NCBI RefSeq assembly: GCF_018595685.2
Contig: NZ_CP092334.1
Span: 2,570,001 to 2,634,000 of the forward strand
Reading direction: 5' to 3'
Source of the DNA: Flavihumibacter rivuli
GTDB lineage: Bacteria > Bacteroidota > Bacteroidia > Chitinophagales > Chitinophagaceae
Length of the DNA: 64,000 nt
In this document: positions 45,745 through 53,066 of the stretch, piece by piece
Layout of the letters: the number at the start of each line of letters is the position of its first letter
Numbering within the stretch: position 1 is the first letter of the stretch
The notes under the pieces: generated by a model
Seen by the model: only the letters and a program-made list of their open reading frames with translations
Told to the model about the DNA's origin: nothing
Database searches by the model: none
Translations under genes and position numbers: made by a program

Positions 45745-46269
45745 TTGTTTCATGAAGTCAGCCAAAAACTTCAAGCCGTCGTCATAAAGTGAAAAGTTTG
45801 TTTTGTCAATATATCTGTTCGCTTTTTTTTCTTTTTGTGTTATCGTCCAAATAATTTTGCTTTCGGCATATATTTCTTCCTTGTGATAAATACTTTTCAT
45901 GTTTTCTCTTCCGTCTTGCAATTCTACTGTCGCAAAAATTAGTTTGTTGTTTCTGAAATAGTAGGTCTTGTATATGTTAATGTCAAGGTTGTCATGATAT
46001 TCTATTCTTAAAGCTGTGTCGCCTTTTATGTTTGACAGTGTATAAACTCCAAAGCCGCCAACTACGATATCGTCTCTCTTGATTATGCCGTCTGCTATAG
46101 AAGTCATAAAGCCGAAGTTTTGCGGATGTGGAAGTTTGTCAAGAGAGTCAAGCTGCTTTGCATAAAACTTTGTTTCTAATACAATTGATGTGTCAACCTG
46201 CGCAAACAAAAAATTGTGAGAACAGATTGTCAAAATTGTCGCTGATATGACGTTTAGGAAGTGTCGCAT
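45730..46269 (-). CDS. Exported protein in a cassette-like setting, unknown function
   Basis: 179 aa from the ATG at 46269, which begins a signal peptide (NVISATILTICSHNFLFAQ); a longer start at 46344 would run through the flanking repeat. The mature protein is not recognised (KQLDSLDKLPHPQNFGFMTS, VVGGFGVYTLSNIKGDTALR, YHKEEIYAESKIIWTITQ). The ORF is bracketed by 13-bp inverted repeats, 45731-45743 inside its last codons and 46271-46283 one base before its ATG (12 of 13 match). This tight fit suggests that the gene moved as a unit. Confidence 0.72.
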   Translation of the reverse strand: MRHFLNVISATILTICSHNFLFAQVDTSIVLETKFYAKQLDSLDKLPHPQNFGFMTSIADGIIKRDDIVVGGFGVYTLSNIKGDTALRIEYHDNLDINIYKTYYFRNNKLIFATVELQDGRENMKSIYHKEEIYAESKIIWTITQKEKKANRYIDKTNFSLYDDGLKFLADFMKQNNRR

Positions 46270-46270
46270 T

Positions 46271-46283
46271 ATAATCGCCGCTA
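46271..46283. repeat. Outer inverted repeat of the cassette-like gene
   Basis: ATAATCGCCGCTA, the inverted partner of TAGCGGCGGTTAT at 45731-45743 (12 of 13). ACGCGTTAAT follows directly. The rest of the 46270-46751 gap has no gene; its right part is REP cluster 5. Confidence 0.75.
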
Positions 46284-46552
46284 ACGCGTTAATAATTGAT
46301 ATCATCAATACTCTAAAAAAATTTTCGAACCTCCTGGTATTCAATAGAACTGGTATATCCTATCCAAATATTACCTTATTTGTTCCCATTTCTACTAAAT
46401 GCTATGTGCCCGGTTCTACCCATAGCTTCGCCTCCTCAGTCACATGGACCAAGTGGCAGAATTTGGTCAACAATATATAAAGGGATTGATGGGTTTGCAA
46501 GTGGGGTGGGGAAATAGAAAGGTAGGGTAAATGGTAGTGTTCATCGGGTACT

Positions 46553-46722
46553 CAATTTTGGCATACGATGAATTTTACTCTTACTATTCATCAGGGTCTC
46601 CTGCGGGAGACCCTGATGGGGTTCGGAAGACATTGTTCATCGGGCATTCTATCAGAAGCATCCGATGAGTTTCATTCCTGCTATTCATCAGGGTCCCCTT
46701 CGGGAGACCCTGCTGGGGGGGG
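46553..46722. repeat. REP-like hairpin cluster
   Basis: Two family-1 hairpins in the same orientation: 46592-46615 with a TGC-type loop (GGGTCTCC / GGGAGACCC) and 46689-46712 with a TTCG loop. They are separated by a diverged CATCGGGCATTCTATC segment. They mark the right edge of the AT-rich gene run. Confidence 0.85.
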
Positions 46723-46751
46723 TAGAATATTTTCCTATTTCAATCTTTCGA

Positions 46752-48905
46752 TCACTCTCCGAGGGCGAAGGCTACATAGCTGTCGCCGGAGGGGGTTTTG
46801 AGTTTGCCGCCGCCGCAGGCGATGACGAGGTATTGCTTGCCGCCGGCCTCGTAGATGGAGGGGGTGGCGAAGCCTGGCGCGGGCAGGTCGGCTTCCCAGA
46901 GCAGCTTGCCGCTTTGCTTATGGAAGGCGCGGATCTTGCTGTCCTTTGCAGCCGCTATGAAGACCAGTCCACCGGCTGTTACGACCGGACCGCCATAGTT
47001 CTCCGTGCCCGTTGCCGGGATGCCCTTCGCCTTCAACTCCGGGTACTCACCCAGCGGCTGCTTCCAGGCGATCTTGCCCGTATTCAGATCGATGGCATTG
47101 AGCGTTCCCCAGGGCGGTGCCACCGCAGGATACCCCTCCTTTGTCAGGAACTTGATATAACCGGTCGCGCGGTAAGGCACATCATAGTAGGGATCCAATG
47201 CCTGGCGGGGTCCCTTGTATGCTTCCTGTTGCTTCTTTTTCAGGTCCAGCACATAGGCTGCGATCGCCTGCTTCTCTTCCTGCTTCAACTGGCTGAAGGC
47301 CGGCATCATGCGCCTGCCCGTATGGATCAGCTGCACCAGGGTATTGGTATCATATTTTAGTCTCGCTGCTAACAGTGATGGATAGTTGCCGCCACCTTCC
47401 ATCTTTGGTCCATGGCAGCTCAGGCAGTTGGAGGCATAGAGGCGCTTCCCGGCCTGGCCAATGCTCTCCACCCCTATCACGTCTTCCCAGCTTTTCTCGA
47501 TCATGGTCAGCACCCAGGGCATCTCATTGGCATTCACATAAAGCCAGCCCGACTGCGGATCATAGGCCGGTCCACCCCACTCCGCCCCGCCATCAAAGCC
47601 GGGGAAGATCACCGTGCCCTGCGGGGAAGGCGGATGGAACATATTGCCCGACAAATAACCCGATAATTGCTTCCTGATCTCCTGGTAAGAAGAATCCGGC
47701 ACCAGGGTATTGAGATCCTTCTCCGTCAATTGCTGTCGTACAAATGGCTCCGGAAAGGTTGGGACGGGCTGCGTGGGTGATAAACGCTCACCCTTCAGCA
47801 GGCTCTCTTTCGGAACGGCTACTTCATTGATGGGATAGATGGGCTGCCCTGTCTCGCGGTCGAGCAGGAAGATGAACCCATGCTTAGTAGGCTGCGCTAC
47901 CGCATCGATCGCCTTTCCATCCTTCTTCACCGTCACCAGCGCCGGCGGTGTAGGCAGGTCGCGGTCCCACACATCATGGTGCACCACCTGGTAATGCCAG
48001 CGGCGCTTGCCGGTATTGGCATCTAAGGCCAGCACACAATTCGCAAAGAGGTTATTGCCGAGTCGCTTGCCGCCATAAAAATCATATGCCGCCGAACCCG
48101 TGCCGGCAAACACGATGCCCCTTTCCTCGTCCAGGCTGAAACCGGACCAGGCATTGGCACCGCCGATATGTTCCCAGGCCTTGGGATCATCCCAGGATTC
48201 GAAACCGTATTCCCCGGGCTGGGAGATGGTATGGAAGATCCAGCGCAACTTACCCGTATGCACATCATAAGCGCGGATATGTCCCGGGGCCGAGGCCGGC
48301 TCTTCTGCAACCCGCGTGCCCACAATGATCATGTCCTTGTACACGATACCGGGAGAAGTAGCTGCCACGTAAAGGTCCTTCGCCCTTGGGCCAAGGTCAT
48401 TGTGCAGGTCAATATAGCCGCCGTCCCCGAAATCGCGGATGGGCTTGCCGGTCTTAGCATCTATACAGAAGAGGCGGGAGCCCGCGCCATAGAATAATCG
48501 ATTATCGTTTGTCCCTCCCTGGTAGATGGCCAGTCCCCTGCAGACGTTCATGCTGAAATACCAGGCCCCCTTCGCTTCGATAAGCGTATCGGTAGCGGGA
48601 TCGAAGCGCCAGATCTCCTTGCCGCTCGCAGCTTCCAGGGCAAAGAGCTTGAGCTTGGGCGATACACCGTAGAGGATGCCATCGATGATGAGGGGGTTCA
48701 CCTGGATCTGCGTGGTGCTATCAGCATCGCCGGTATGGTAGGTCCAGGCGGGTTGCAGTTTGGTGACGTTGGTAGTGTCAATCTGGGTGAGTGGGGAATA
48801 ACGGGTATTGGCCTTGGAACCGCCGTACACGGACCAGTTGGGATCGGGTTGGGTGGTGCAGGAAAGACAATAGGCCGCCAGCAAGGCCAGGAGGGTATAC
48901 CGCAT
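46752..48905 (-). CDS. PQQ-dependent dehydrogenase with embedded cytochrome c domain
   Basis: 717 aa with a signal peptide that also fits a lipoprotein (LLALLAAYCLSCTTQP). Eight-bladed quinoprotein propeller with ARYSPLTQIDTTNVTKLQPA, YDVHTGKLRWIFHT, WHYQVVHHDVWDRDLPTPPA and GATGTENYGGPVVTAGGL-like final blades. A cytochrome c heme site lies inside the chain, not at an end: C494, C497 and H498 in YASNCLSCHGPKMEGG, with MMPAFSQ giving the axial Met. Such fusions pass electrons from PQQ to heme within one chain. The substrate (sugar or alcohol) is unknown, and no PQQ synthesis genes are in view. GC-rich compared with the island to its left. Confidence 0.9.
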   Translation of the reverse strand: MRYTLLALLAAYCLSCTTQPDPNWSVYGGSKANTRYSPLTQIDTTNVTKLQPAWTYHTGDADSTTQIQVNPLIIDGILYGVSPKLKLFALEAASGKEIWRFDPATDTLIEAKGAWYFSMNVCRGLAIYQGGTNDNRLFYGAGSRLFCIDAKTGKPIRDFGDGGYIDLHNDLGPRAKDLYVAATSPGIVYKDMIIVGTRVAEEPASAPGHIRAYDVHTGKLRWIFHTISQPGEYGFESWDDPKAWEHIGGANAWSGFSLDEERGIVFAGTGSAAYDFYGGKRLGNNLFANCVLALDANTGKRRWHYQVVHHDVWDRDLPTPPALVTVKKDGKAIDAVAQPTKHGFIFLLDRETGQPIYPINEVAVPKESLLKGERLSPTQPVPTFPEPFVRQQLTEKDLNTLVPDSSYQEIRKQLSGYLSGNMFHPPSPQGTVIFPGFDGGAEWGGPAYDPQSGWLYVNANEMPWVLTMIEKSWEDVIGVESIGQAGKRLYASNCLSCHGPKMEGGGNYPSLLAARLKYDTNTLVQLIHTGRRMMPAFSQLKQEEKQAIAAYVLDLKKKQQEAYKGPRQALDPYYDVPYRATGYIKFLTKEGYPAVAPPWGTLNAIDLNTGKIAWKQPLGEYPELKAKGIPATGTENYGGPVVTAGGLVFIAAAKDSKIRAFHKQSGKLLWEADLPAPGFATPSIYEAGGKQYLVIACGGGKLKTPSGDSYVAFALGE

Positions 48906-48941
48906 CGAAAGGGGGCTTTTGATACTAATATACTGAATTGG

Positions 48942-49024
48942 CCACGAAGGCGCGAAGGTACTAAGGCTTCACTAAGGTTCTAACGCCTTCGTGCCACTTC
49001 GTTTCTTTTAGCCTTTGAGGCAAA
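48942..49024. repeat. Family-2 intergenic palindrome
   Basis: GGCCACGAAGGCGCGAAGG at one end and CGCCTTCGTGCC, then AGCCTTTGAGGC at the other, with ACTAAGG units between. It lies between two same-strand genes and could fold as a long imperfect hairpin. Confidence 0.7.
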
Positions 49025-49028
49025 AAAC

Positions 49029-49862
49029 CTATTCTTCCATCAACTTGATCCCCGTTTGGGTCAATTCGATCTTGCGTTCCTTATACAATTTTCCCACGGT
49101 CATTTTGAAGGTCTTCTTGCTCATGCCGAAGAAGTCATAGATCTCCTCCGGATCGGATTTATCATGGTAAGGCAGGTAGCCATCATTCTCGCGCAGCAGG
49201 CGCAGGATCTTCTCCGATTCGCCTTCCACGCGCTGGTAGCCCTTCTCGCCCAGGGCCACATCGATCTTGTTCTCCTCGCGGATGGCCTTGATGAATCCCT
49301 TCACCTTATCCCCCACCGAGAGGTTGCGGTAAATATCATTGAAGTGCAGCACACCCGTATGGCGGTTGTTGATGATCACCACATAACCGATATCGGTCCG
49401 GCGGTACACCAGCAGGTCCACCGCATCATGCTCTTTCACCGTGAGCTCATCATTGCTTAGGAAGGGCTCGATCTTTTCCGTAGCCGCCACCCTGCCGGTC
49501 TGTTCATCGATATAGATCTTCACGATATAGTTCGCACCCTCGCGCATGCCCATCAGCTGCTTCGACTTGGGCACGAAGATATCCTTCATCAATCCCCAGT
49601 CGAGGAAGGCACCTTGTTTGGTAACGGTCACGGCACGCAGGGAAACGATATCCCCCACTACACCTTTCGGTTGTTGGGTAGTGGCGATCAGCCGGTCCTC
49701 GGAATCATGGTACACGAATACCCTCAACTCATCGCCCACCTTCGCATCCTGCGGGACAAAACGTTTGGGCAGCAGGATGCCTTCGCCACCGTCATCGAGG
49801 TAGAGACCGAAAGCGACTGCGCGCATCACCTTGAGCGTATTGTATTCGCCAACTTTTACCAT
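49029..49862 (-). CDS. CvfB-like S1-domain RNA-binding protein
   Basis: 277 aa. Three S1-like units: GEYNTLKVMRAVAFGLYLDD near the N-terminus, VVGDIVSLRAVTVTKQGAFL DWG around residue 75, and VSVGDKVKGFIKAIREENKI-type text near residue 195. A C-terminal winged helix ends the protein (IYDFFGMSKKTFKMTVGKLY). This matches the CvfB/YitL group, which acts in RNA-linked regulation in Firmicutes. Cytoplasmic. Divergent from purU with a 93-bp gap. Confidence 0.9.
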   Translation of the reverse strand: MVKVGEYNTLKVMRAVAFGLYLDDGGEGILLPKRFVPQDAKVGDELRVFVYHDSEDRLIATTQQPKGVVGDIVSLRAVTVTKQGAFLDWGLMKDIFVPKSKQLMGMREGANYIVKIYIDEQTGRVAATEKIEPFLSNDELTVKEHDAVDLLVYRRTDIGYVVIINNRHTGVLHFNDIYRNLSVGDKVKGFIKAIREENKIDVALGEKGYQRVEGESEKILRLLRENDGYLPYHDKSDPEEIYDFFGMSKKTFKMTVGKLYKERKIELTQTGIKLMEE

Positions 49863-49955
49863 GGTATTCTATTTGGGTCTGCAATGATTGCGGTGGAAAA
49901 GTACAAAGGATAGGGCATTCGGCACAAAAAACCACCCAATGGCTATATTTACCCT

Positions 49956-50795
49956 ATGGAAAAGCATCATGTGATCAGGATCAAATGCCGCGACAGGAAA
50001 GGGTTGATCGCTGGCATTACGGGCGTACTCTACCAGCACGACCATAACATTATGGTGATGAAGGAATATGTGGAAGACGAGACCGGCACCTTCTTCGCGC
50101 GACTGGAAATAGCCGGGGAACTGAATGAGACCAGGCTGCAGCAGGGCTTGCAGGCCGTGTTGCCGGAGGATTCCATCATCAGCATCATCCCGAGGCGGAA
50201 GAAGAATATTGTGATCCTGGTGACCAAAGAGCACCATTGCCTGAGCGACCTGCTGGTAAGGCATCATTTCAACGAACTGCATGCGAATATCCAGGCGGTG
50301 ATCGGAAACTACGACCTGCTGGGAGATTTCTGTTCGAAGTTCGCCATCCCCTTCCACCATATTTCGCATGAGGGTAGCAGTAAGGAAGCCTTTGAGCAGG
50401 CGATTCTGGAACAGCTGCAGGCTTACCAACCCGATTACCTGGTGCTGGCCAAGTTCATGCGGATCCTATCACCGGAATTTGTGCAGGCCTATAATGAGCG
50501 GATCATCAATATCCATCACTCCTTCCTTCCAGCTTTTATTGGGGCGAACCCGTATAAGAAAGCGTTTGAACGCGGGGTGAAGCTGATCGGGGCCACGGCG
50601 CATATCGTGAACAACGACCTGGATGAGGGGCCGATCATCACCCAGCAGATCATCCCTGTGAAGCATGATGATGGGTTGAGGGATATGGTGGAAGCGGGAC
50701 ATGAAGTGGAAAAAGCGGTATTGGCGGAAGCACTGAAAATGGTCTTGGAGGACCGGGTGTTTGTGTCGGGGAATAAGACGATAGTATTTGCGTAA
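49956..50795 (+). CDS. purU: Formyltetrahydrofolate deformylase
   Basis: 279 aa. N-terminal ACT domain (HVIRIKCRDRKGLIAGITGV, residues 4-75) and a formyl-transferase-like hydrolase domain: LSDLLVRHHFNELHANIQAV, YLVLAKFMRILSPEFV, the active-site NIHHSFLPAFIGANPYKKAF and GATAHIVNNDLDEGPIITQQ. It releases formate from 10-formyl-THF and balances one-carbon and purine pools. Length and motifs are standard. TATATTTA at 49944-49951 just before the ATG may be its -7 box. Confidence 0.95.
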   Translation: MEKHHVIRIKCRDRKGLIAGITGVLYQHDHNIMVMKEYVEDETGTFFARLEIAGELNETRLQQGLQAVLPEDSIISIIPRRKKNIVILVTKEHHCLSDLLVRHHFNELHANIQAVIGNYDLLGDFCSKFAIPFHHISHEGSSKEAFEQAILEQLQAYQPDYLVLAKFMRILSPEFVQAYNERIINIHHSFLPAFIGANPYKKAFERGVKLIGATAHIVNNDLDEGPIITQQIIPVKHDDGLRDMVEAGHEVEKAVLAEALKMVLEDRVFVSGNKTIVFA

Positions 50796-50803
50796 GGTTT
50801 TTT

Positions 50804-50891
50804 GCCACGAAGGCTCGAAGGCACGAAGAGGCACGAAGGCGTTAATAATTATCGTCTTAGTGTGTACTTAGTGCCTTCGAGCCTTTGTGGC
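50804..50891. repeat. Long family-2 palindrome after purU
   Basis: Arms 50804-50824 and 50871-50891 are inverted copies at 20 of 21 positions with a 46-bp centre that has further CACGAAG units. Six T precede it. It starts 9 bp after the purU stop and may act as its terminator. Confidence 0.8.
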
Positions 50892-51044
50892 CTGTGGCCT
50901 TTGGCCTTTTTGCCCCCTCTTCATGATAACTTCCTTCACATCGATGCAGTTCATAGCCCATTTCAATCAATTCAGACACAAAACACTGGTCTTGCAGGCC
51001 GATAGGTGAGAGATTTGTTCCCCGAAACAATTAAACCTATCAAC

Positions 51045-51812
51045 ATGAAAAAGATCCTCCTGGCCGCAGTAGTAGCGGCAACTGTGCTGACCGCGTGCGA
51101 GAAAGACAAAGACAAGACCGCCAACCTTTACAAAGGTCCCGAGCAGGCCTTCCACAATGGTAAATCCTACGCCTGGATCCAGACCGACAAACAAGGCAAT
51201 CCAGAGAAACTCGGACTCACCATCGATGCAGCAGCCTACAACAGCCTGCCAGCTGAGGGCGAAGGCCATAACCATTCCAATAGCCTTTCCCTGAAGTTCG
51301 CGCAGAATGGTCCTTCTACCCTGTTCACCCATGTGTTGCTTGACTGGAATCCCGAAGGTCATGAACCAGAAGGTGTGTATGACCTGCCCCACTTCGATTT
51401 CCATTTCTACCTGCAGAGCGAAGCCGAGCGCCAGGCCATCCCGGTATATGAGCAGGCTGCTGCAAAGTTTGATAACCATCCCGAAGCCGGTTATACCCCT
51501 GATTCCTATATCGCTATCCCAGGCGGTGTTCCCCAGATGGGTGTGCATTGGGTAGACCTGAACAGTCCCGAAATGAAGGGAGAGGACTTCACCCAGACCT
51601 TCCTGTATGGTTCCTATGATGGTAAAGTAACCTTCTATGAGCCGATGATCACCAAGGCCTTTATTGACCAGAACCCCAGCTTCGAGCGCAGCTTCCCGCT
51701 TCCTGCCAAGTTCAAGGCTACCGGATACTATCCTACCAAGATGAAGATCCGTAAGGAAAATGGCAGCGTTCATATTACCTTGGAAAACTTCGTATTGAAG
51801 CAAGCTTCTTAA
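51045..51812 (+). CDS. TTHB210-like (DUF5602) lipoprotein
   Basis: 255 aa from the ATG at 51045. Lipoprotein signal (LLAAVVAATVLTACEKDKDK, Cys about residue 18). The mature part has GNGKSYAWIQTDKQGNPEKL-like text, FTHVLLDWNPEGHEPEGVYD and the PHFDFHFY block, then HPEAGYTPDSYIAIPGGVPQ MGVHW. This fits the TTHB210-like/DUF5602 family of uncharacterised exported proteins; the His-rich HFDFHFY and MGVHW patterns suggest a metal site. The hemerythrin-like gene follows 25 bp on, so co-expression is likely. Confidence 0.75.
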   Translation: MKKILLAAVVAATVLTACEKDKDKTANLYKGPEQAFHNGKSYAWIQTDKQGNPEKLGLTIDAAAYNSLPAEGEGHNHSNSLSLKFAQNGPSTLFTHVLLDWNPEGHEPEGVYDLPHFDFHFYLQSEAERQAIPVYEQAAAKFDNHPEAGYTPDSYIAIPGGVPQMGVHWVDLNSPEMKGEDFTQTFLYGSYDGKVTFYEPMITKAFIDQNPSFERSFPLPAKFKATGYYPTKMKIRKENGSVHITLENFVLKQAS

Positions 51813-51837
51813 TACTCGAATTTTAAAACCTTATCAA

Positions 51838-52518
51838 ATGAGCCGTTACAATATCTTCTACCAGATCCACAAGGCCTTGCGTGCCATGCTGTATGAAACA
51901 TCCATCCAGTTGCAGCAAACCGATTTTAGCAATGCTGAACAAACTGCGCAAACACTGGCACAGGTAACAGAAGTGGCAGAGCTGTTTGAAAAACATGCCG
52001 CAACAGAAGATCATTTCATCCTGGGCACCATTGAACAGTTCGAGCCACAGGCAGCTGAGTTGTTTGAAGCAGAGCACGAAGAGGATCATATCCTCGGGGA
52101 GAAGCTGGTCTCAAAGATCCAGAACTTCCATTCCCGTGAACTGCCTGTTTCCAAACAGCAACTGGGCCTTGACCTGACCATTGCCTTTACCGAGTTCATG
52201 GTCTTCAACCTGAACCATATGGCGAAGGAGGAAAAGGAACTCAATGAATTGCTGTGGAAGCATTTCAGCGATGAGGACCTTGGCGGTATCACCCAGCAGA
52301 TCCTGGCTTACCTGCCGCACGATTTCCATGCGCGTTACAACAAGTGGATGATGCGCGGGCTGAGTAATAATGAGATCAGTCAATGGCTGAAGATGGTGGG
52401 CGCTTCTGCTCCACAATTTGTGTTCGACGGACTGGTGGCCACCATGGAAGCAGAGCTGCCGAAAGAAAGGAGCCATGCCATCAGGCAGTCCCTGGCAGAT
52501 ACCAGCGTATATGCATAA
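51838..52518 (+). CDS. Hemerythrin-like HHE domain protein
   Basis: 226 aa, all helical. Metal-ligand-like residues occur in the order expected for an HHE domain: H in FYQIHKALR, H-x3-E in FEKHAATEDHF, H-E-E-D-H in EAEHEEDHILGE, and a late FNLNHMAKEEKELNELLW. The C-terminal half is an uncommon extension with PHDFHARYNKWMMRGLSNNE. Likely binds a di-iron site and senses or stores O2 or NO. It follows the TTHB210-like gene by 25 bp and ends at a terminator. Confidence 0.83.
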   Translation: MSRYNIFYQIHKALRAMLYETSIQLQQTDFSNAEQTAQTLAQVTEVAELFEKHAATEDHFILGTIEQFEPQAAELFEAEHEEDHILGEKLVSKIQNFHSRELPVSKQQLGLDLTIAFTEFMVFNLNHMAKEEKELNELLWKHFSDEDLGGITQQILAYLPHDFHARYNKWMMRGLSNNEISQWLKMVGASAPQFVFDGLVATMEAELPKERSHAIRQSLADTSVYA

Positions 52519-52548
52519 GCGATTTCTTCATATGTCTCTTTCATCAAG

Positions 52549-52580
52549 ATCCCCGGCTATCTAGTCGGGGATTGTTTTTA
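52549..52580 (+). terminator. Terminator after the hemerythrin-like gene
   Basis: ATCCCCG / CGGGGAT 7-bp stem, 10-nt loop, then TGTTTTTATTTT. Confidence 0.88.
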
Positions 52581-52631
52581 TTTTATTGCTGATCGGGATT
52601 TCCTGGTTCTGAAATAGAGATAAGAAGACAG

Positions 52632-53024
52632 TAACGCAAAGTGCGCAGAGGACCGCGAAGTTCGCAAAGGGTAACTATCTCTTTGCACTCCTGTTACCTC
52701 AGCGGGGTCTCTCGCAGAGGACCCCGATGGACTCACCACTTTCCATTCATCAGGGTCTCCTTCGGGAGACCCTGATGGGGAATAAAGGCAACTATGTTAC
52801 CTCAGCGGGGTCTCTCGCAGAGGACCCCGATGAACTCACCTCCTTCTATTCATCAGGGTCCCCTTCGGGAGACCCTGCTGGGGGAATAAAGGGCAACTAT
52901 GTTACCTCAGCGGGGTCTCTCGCAGAGGACCCCGATGAACTCACCACTTCCCATTCATCAGGGTCCCCTTCGGGAGACCCTGCTGGGGAATAAAAGTTAG
53001 CAGAGGACCGCACACTTTGCGTTA
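52632..53024. repeat. Nested repeats: REP cluster inside a family-3 palindrome
   Basis: TAACGCAAAGTGCGC at 52632-52646 and GCACACTTTGCGTTA at about 53009-53023 are inverted at 14 of 15. Between them (52697-52987) are six family-1 hairpins, three of the type AGCGGGGTCTCTCGCAGAGG and three of the TTCG type, in alternating orientation. The 88-residue frame across this block is repeat sequence, not a gene. Confidence 0.8.
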
Positions 53025-53066
53025 TAAAAATTTACAGCTATCACAAACAAAACCCTACCTATTTGG

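Noticed and set aside
40539..46269. Classical integron
   Set aside because: No IntI-type integrase is present, and the elements do not show exact RYYYAAC / GTTRRRY cores or usual attC length. Only a cassette-like idea is kept, as a hypothesis.
52727..52993. An 88-codon frame with repeated GSPSGDPAG
   Set aside because: It is the translation of the REP-like DNA repeats. Similar peptides occur at 27551-27802, 28101-28508, 30426-30662 and 46568-46801 for the same reason.
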